Source: Spironucleus salmonicida
Taxonomy: Eukaryota > Fornicata > Diplomonadida > Hexamitidae
DNA: 64,000 nt
NCBI GenBank assembly: GCA_000497125.2
Contig: CM035321.1
Span: 690,001 to 754,000, forward strand
Reading direction: 5' to 3'
This document shows, in pieces, positions 60,202 to 64,000 of the stretch. The notes under the pieces were generated by a model. The model had not been told where the DNA came from. It saw only the letters and a list, made by a program, of their open reading frames with translations, and did no database searches. Every line of letters starts with the position of its first letter. Position 1 is the stretch's first letter. Both the position numbers and the translations under genes were made by a program.

Positions 60202-60642
60202 ATGGCTAGAGTTAAAAATACTATATCACGCTCAGGCGCTCGCAAAGGCATCAAGGCACCTCGTAAGACAATAGTTGCCAAAAAGGTAATTGCCCGCAAG
60301 TCAGTCTCTGACAAGACCGTGAAAGCTCACCGTCGCTCCAGATAGGGCGTAGTTGCCGATCGTGAAATTAGGCGGATGCAAAAAGATACCAATTGTGTCA
60401 TCCCTCGTAATCCTTTTGCAAGACTTGTCCGTGCTGTTGCTCAGGATTATGGTAGTGCTGAAATCCGTTTCTAGGGCCAGGCTCTTCAGGCTCTCTAGGA
60501 GGCTGCCGAAGCAGTTTTAATCAGGACATTGTCCGATTCTCAGCTGCTTGCCCAACATGCTCATAGAGTAACCATAATGGAAAAGGACGTTCAGTTATAC
60601 ATTACAATTACAAGGCCAGCATGGGCTCTTTCCATGAAGTGA
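60202..60642 (+). CDS. Histone H3 variant, candidate centromeric H3
   Basis: A 146-aa histone fold. The tail begins MARVKNT and keeps KAPRK, but is otherwise unlike canonical H3. The core shows PFARLVRAVAQD, RFQGQALQALQEAAEA, LLAQHAHRVTIMEKDVQL, with several glutamines from TAG. Pointers to CenH3: loop 1 (DYGSAEIRF) is one residue longer than canonical DFKTDLRF, the helix-2 cysteine is Ala, LL replaces LC, KDVQL replaces KDIQL, and there is a C-terminal extension (ITITRPAWALSMK) instead of RRIRGERA. It would package DNA in the nucleus, possibly at centromeres. The ATG at 60202 is preferred over an upstream in-frame ATG at 60154 because it gives the conserved N-terminus. Confidence 0.88.
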
Positions 60643-61417
60643 CTTGACTTTTAAAACACTATCATTATTTAGTAGAAGTTGATGACTAATAATTTTTAGT
60701 TTAATATATAGAGAATAGATATAGAAAGTGGGTTTTATTCATTTTTTGATAAAAAGTTCTAAGCCTAAATCCATGTAATTTAATTTAATTGCAGATACTC
60801 AAATAATGCAATTATAGTATCAAACTAAATATTTACTATTGATACTTTTCACGGTATCTAAGCTATTATATAATAGTTATATAAGATTTTCATGTTGGTT
60901 TGCTTAAAATTATTTATTTTAATTTTTGTATATAAATATTGCAAGTTAAATTATTTAAATTAATAGTATTTACACAAGTCTGGAATTAAATAAATGATAT
61001 ATAATATATTAAAGAAAGTGTTCCTGGTTTTAAGAAATACTAATGACGAATGTATCACGGTAAATTATAAATTAAAATGAATTTTATATAAGATAATGAT
61101 AATCATAACTAGATTATAATTAAATCTATAGTCGAAACAAAGTAAAAATTAGAGTATTTCGTAGCACTTGAAGTAAAATAATCGACATAATATATAATGC
61201 ATAATATTTTCTCATATAAATTGTTAAAATATGTTAAATTAAGTAAATTAATGCGATATATTTATTAGAAATTGAAACCGTTCACTTATAAAACGATTAG
61301 TAATGATGGTAATAGTATAAATATTTATTAGATTGCATAAAAATTGCAGGAATCTGTAAAAATAATATAAAAACTGTAGACAATCCACTATTCTTTAATA
61401 ATTTTAACATTCGTAAA
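60643..61417. other. AT-rich spacer
   Basis: Between two genes on the same strand. Nothing recognised. Confidence 0.5.
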
Positions 61418-62692
61418 ATGATTTTAGTATTACTGAAGTAATGCTATGTAACTACTTTCGCTTCACTTTAACCTAGTATTAACAAATATGATGGTTATAT
61501 GCAGGTAATGCTTACTTCAGAAGGATTATCGAAGTATTCTTAAAAAAATATCGCAATAGCAATTTCTGAAATTTAGGGAACACTTTAACTTCCAAATATA
61601 AGTTTAAAGTTCTCTGTATTTATAATTGATCTTACTAATGGTTAATTTTCTGATCTAAGTATAGGAAATTTAATTATGAATACACATGAGACCTCTGTTT
61701 TAATATCTATGAACAATATTACCATGGTAATCAAATTTTAATTATAAATCACATAATAAACATTTCCATATATAACTGATAGTGGAAGCTTAACTATTTC
61801 AGTATAAGATTTCTAAATATTTACAAATGGAAGAGTTACATATCCTGATGATGAATGTAAAAATAAATATATTATTGTTACTTAATAGACAAAAATTTAA
61901 CTAAATACATTTGAATTAAAATTTATTGCGGGTCTTTAAATAATATATAATGCTTTAGCTGGTATTATATCTGAGGAAATTAAAAATTAATTGAATGGCG
62001 AGATGGGATAGTAAATAGTTAAAACATTATGCGACCAGTTGCTTAAATTATTAACTTAATAATCAGAAGTATCTAAATTCAATTATGACTATAATATTGG
62101 TACATATTAGCGATATTTTGATGGTATTACCATAAAAGATAATATGCTATCTGTATGGTCTTAGGGGTATAAATGCGATCACAGCAATACTGATTCTACC
62201 TGCTTCGGATATAGTTAGACTAATATCTCTCGACCTAAAACTTTTTACACAAATCATGATGTTCAATACCAAATAGAGAAGTATGCGTTTAATTCAGGAT
62301 TTTGGCTTTATTTGTACCAGGAACGTATTTTTAATGGAATCAAGATAGAAAATATAACCCTTAAAAGATTTTTCAATATGGGGGCTCAAGTTATTGTTTA
62401 GCTTGATGTCAATGGGACAAAAGACACTCTTGAATTTCTAGAACCTGTAGTATTTACTCGCTCTGCAATACCAGGCCTAGTAGATATTGGGAGATTTGCA
62501 ATTCGACTAACTAACCTAATTAGCAATACAATATTATCTTAAAACTAATTAGCAAGTCTATCATAATACTTTGACAACAGATTTTCCCTATACGACATTT
62601 CATACACTAATGCTTTAGCAGTATCGGAAACGCAGGTAGAGTATATTTATCTTGATGAAAACTGGATTCACATTGGTAGCAACATAGAATGA
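61418..62692 (+). CDS. BPI/LBP-like secreted lipid-binding protein
   Basis: A 424-aa protein starting MILVLLKQCYVTTFASLQ (signal peptide), then the BPI N-terminal pattern (DGYMQVMLTSEGLSKYSQ, then a long alternation of beta strands and amphipathic segments such as GSLTISVQDFQIF). There is a second BPI-like half and no membrane anchor. BPI/LBP family proteins bind lipopolysaccharide or lipids; Giardia also encodes BPI-like proteins. Rich in TAA/TAG glutamines, AT-rich throughout. Family assignment rests on pattern and length only. Confidence 0.65.
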
Positions 62693-62752
62693 TAACTATT
62701 CATTTAAATTTATTTTTCAACTTTTACTTTTTCAGATTATTTATAATAATAT

Positions 62753-63172
62753 TCAAGGATTTAATATTATATTTCTAGAAAATGAATTATCGAAAATTTG
62801 AAAATTCACTTTATTAAACATATCTAAACAATCTGAACACCTTGGACTTAAATCGTAAATCTCCTCATATTACAGCATATTTAAATACACTTAAAGCGCA
62901 TAATAAAGCACTGAAACTGTCAGTGTTTTATAACGAAAACTGTAGGAACTATAATGCAAAATCTCGTCCGAAGTCTTAAGGCGCCTATACGACAAATTTA
63001 AACTTATCACTTCATATTTATTAAAATATTCCATAACCAAAGAAAGATAATCTAAGCCTAACAAAAATGGCGCGGACACGGTCTTCCTGTTATAATTAAG
63101 CCAATTTAACCGTGAACGGGACATAATTTAGACCTACTTAGAAAGAATCTACTACAAAATAGAAGATATCAT
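62753..63172 (-). CDS. Small protein, weakly F-box-like
   Basis: Open from ATG 63172 (alternative start 63124) to TGA 62753-62755, 139 or 123 aa. The segment LGLDYLSLVMEYFNKYEVISLNLSYRRL has F-box-like spacing of hydrophobics, which would suggest an SCF-type adaptor, but the match is loose. The tail contains SPRCSDCLDMF. Confidence 0.45.
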
Positions 63173-63354
63173 TGAACTTATTAGTGCATACCCAAAAATT
63201 CAATTAAGATAACAATATCCAAAGCAGGGTCATGATCCCAAAAATAGTATAACCAATATAAATAATGGAAGAACCTGTACTTAATCTTCCACTGAAACGC
63301 AAAACAAACCATATCCCCAGAAGTCTCTGGCAGCAGACGCGGATGGAGCGGCTC

Positions 63355-63627
63355 TCATAGGTAGGTTTCCAGCATACTAACGCCGACGAAGGACTACCTC
63401 AAGCTGTGCAGACCAGTTCGGGGATCTTCAATGAGTGAGTTGTCTGGTTCTTCGAACACAGTACTGGTGATGGAGTAGGTGATCAGCTTAGAGTATTCAC
63501 ATATATCGCACAGGTGTTCTTGTGTTTTGGTAGGGAAAATTTCAGCTATATTCTAATCGATTCCTAGGATGTTGCGCTCAATCTCGTCTTTGATACTTGT
63601 TTCCATATTGCTAATGCAGTTACCCAT
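63355..63627 (-). CDS. 90-aa protein with MGNC dual-acylation start
   Basis: Starts MGNCISNMETS: Gly2 fits N-myristoylation and Cys4 palmitoylation, as in MGNC-type membrane-targeted proteins. The body is acidic and helical (IKDEIERNILGIDQNIAEI), with a CDIC pair near residue 44, ending at TGA 63355-63357. Short but protein-like across both AT- and GC-richer parts. Function unknown; membrane-face adaptor inferred. Confidence 0.55.
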
Positions 63628-63974
63628 TTTGCAAAGTTTCTCGGCTGAAGGATTACTATTAATAGGAGTAAATTTAACTGAAGAAACAAGACAAAACCAA
63701 AGTTTCTTTAATTATACAAAAAGAGAAGACTACACAAAAGTATTAACAAATTCAATTAAGTCGGAATGAGATAGAATAATCTACTAAATAATTTTTATAT
63801 TCCTGAGGATAACTAAAACTGAATTATTTAAGTTAAATCTCCAAAATTTACATATTTGACGTAATAACCTAAATCATAACTGGTATTCTGAATCAGAGGC
63901 TCTCTGTTAGGTACTGCCGGTGTATAGGTTGACCAAGAAGTCCAATCTAAGCTTGCTGCTCTAAAACATCCCAT
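63483..63974 (-). CDS. Doubtful ORF with MGCF start
   Basis: A 163-codon frame whose first 65 residues look like protein (LDWTSWSTYTPAVPNREP), with another myristoyl/palmitoyl-type start (MGCFRAAS). Its second half is hydrophobic, AT-driven and overlaps the MGNC gene in another frame. Either the gene ends earlier through an unseen intron or frameshift, or the overlap is chance. Confidence 0.3.
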
Positions 63975-64000
63975 ATCTCATTCTATTATATTTATGCTCG

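Noticed and set aside
63267-63446. 59-codon plus-strand ORF
   Set aside because: Lies antisense within the MGNC gene, which is the more protein-like frame.
1-64000. Ciliate origin (also TAA/TAG = Gln)
   Set aside because: H3 is far too divergent for a ciliate, and the VSP-like, BPI-like and fused G3P-dehydrogenase-type genes match diplomonads. It cannot be fully excluded without a phylogeny.
1-64000. tRNA, rRNA, CRISPR arrays, transposase genes
   Set aside because: None recognised on either strand by reading; a tRNAscan/Rfam search would be needed to exclude small RNAs.

Overview
The window reads as nuclear DNA of a hexamitid diplomonad (the Hexamita/Spironucleus/Trepomonas group). Coding regions stay open for hundreds of codons only if TAA and TAG are glutamine and TGA is the sole stop. 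Conserved motifs run straight through TAA/TAG (ABC transporter, MRE11, histone H3, protein kinase). The gene content fits a diplomonad: a VSP-like CxxC membrane protein, a BPI/LBP-like secreted protein, a WRKY zinc-finger protein, a spirochaete/Firmicute-style fused FAD oxidoreductase and a very divergent H3. Genes are intronless as far as I can see. AT-rich spacers of 0.2-2 kb alternate with abrupt GC-rich islands, and many start codons follow a CT-rich tract within a few bases.

Layout. 0-13 kb: an ankyrin-repeat protein (5' end off the window), a cysteine-rich surface protein, two large single-pass surface proteins, a small myristoylation-type protein, 2-Cys peroxiredoxin, a 159-aa unknown, a doubtful GC-rich ORF and a coiled-coil protein. 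13.6-16.7 kb: a 1038-aa fused oxidoreductase (GlpA-like + BFD-type [2Fe-2S] + pyridine-nucleotide oxidoreductase + DUF1667). 15.2-44.8 kb: a giant inverted repeat with two nearly identical 13.25-kb arms (15203-28457 and 31517-44769) around a 3.06-kb loop. Each arm carries an unidentified 1775-aa protein, a GC-rich 452-aa ORF, a deleted relic of a WRKY gene and long non-coding stretches. The loop holds MRE11 and an unknown 300-aa gene. The outer end of the left arm lies inside the intact oxidoreductase; the right arm ends in a 5'-truncated, frameshifted copy of it fused to the 3' flank of an intact two-finger WRKY gene. 45.7-53.3 kb: two unknown proteins and a full-length ABCA-type transporter. 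55-63 kb: small membrane proteins, a GH20 hexosaminidase-fold protein without its catalytic residues, a WEE1/MYT1-like kinase with C-terminal membrane segments, an H3 variant with centromeric-H3-like features and a BPI-like protein. 63-64 kb: small proteins, one with an MGNC N-terminus.

Surface and secretory proteins dominate both ends. DNA-maintenance and cell-cycle genes (MRE11, H3 variant, WEE1/MYT1-like) are scattered among them. I see no operon logic, no tRNA or rRNA gene and no CRISPR array.
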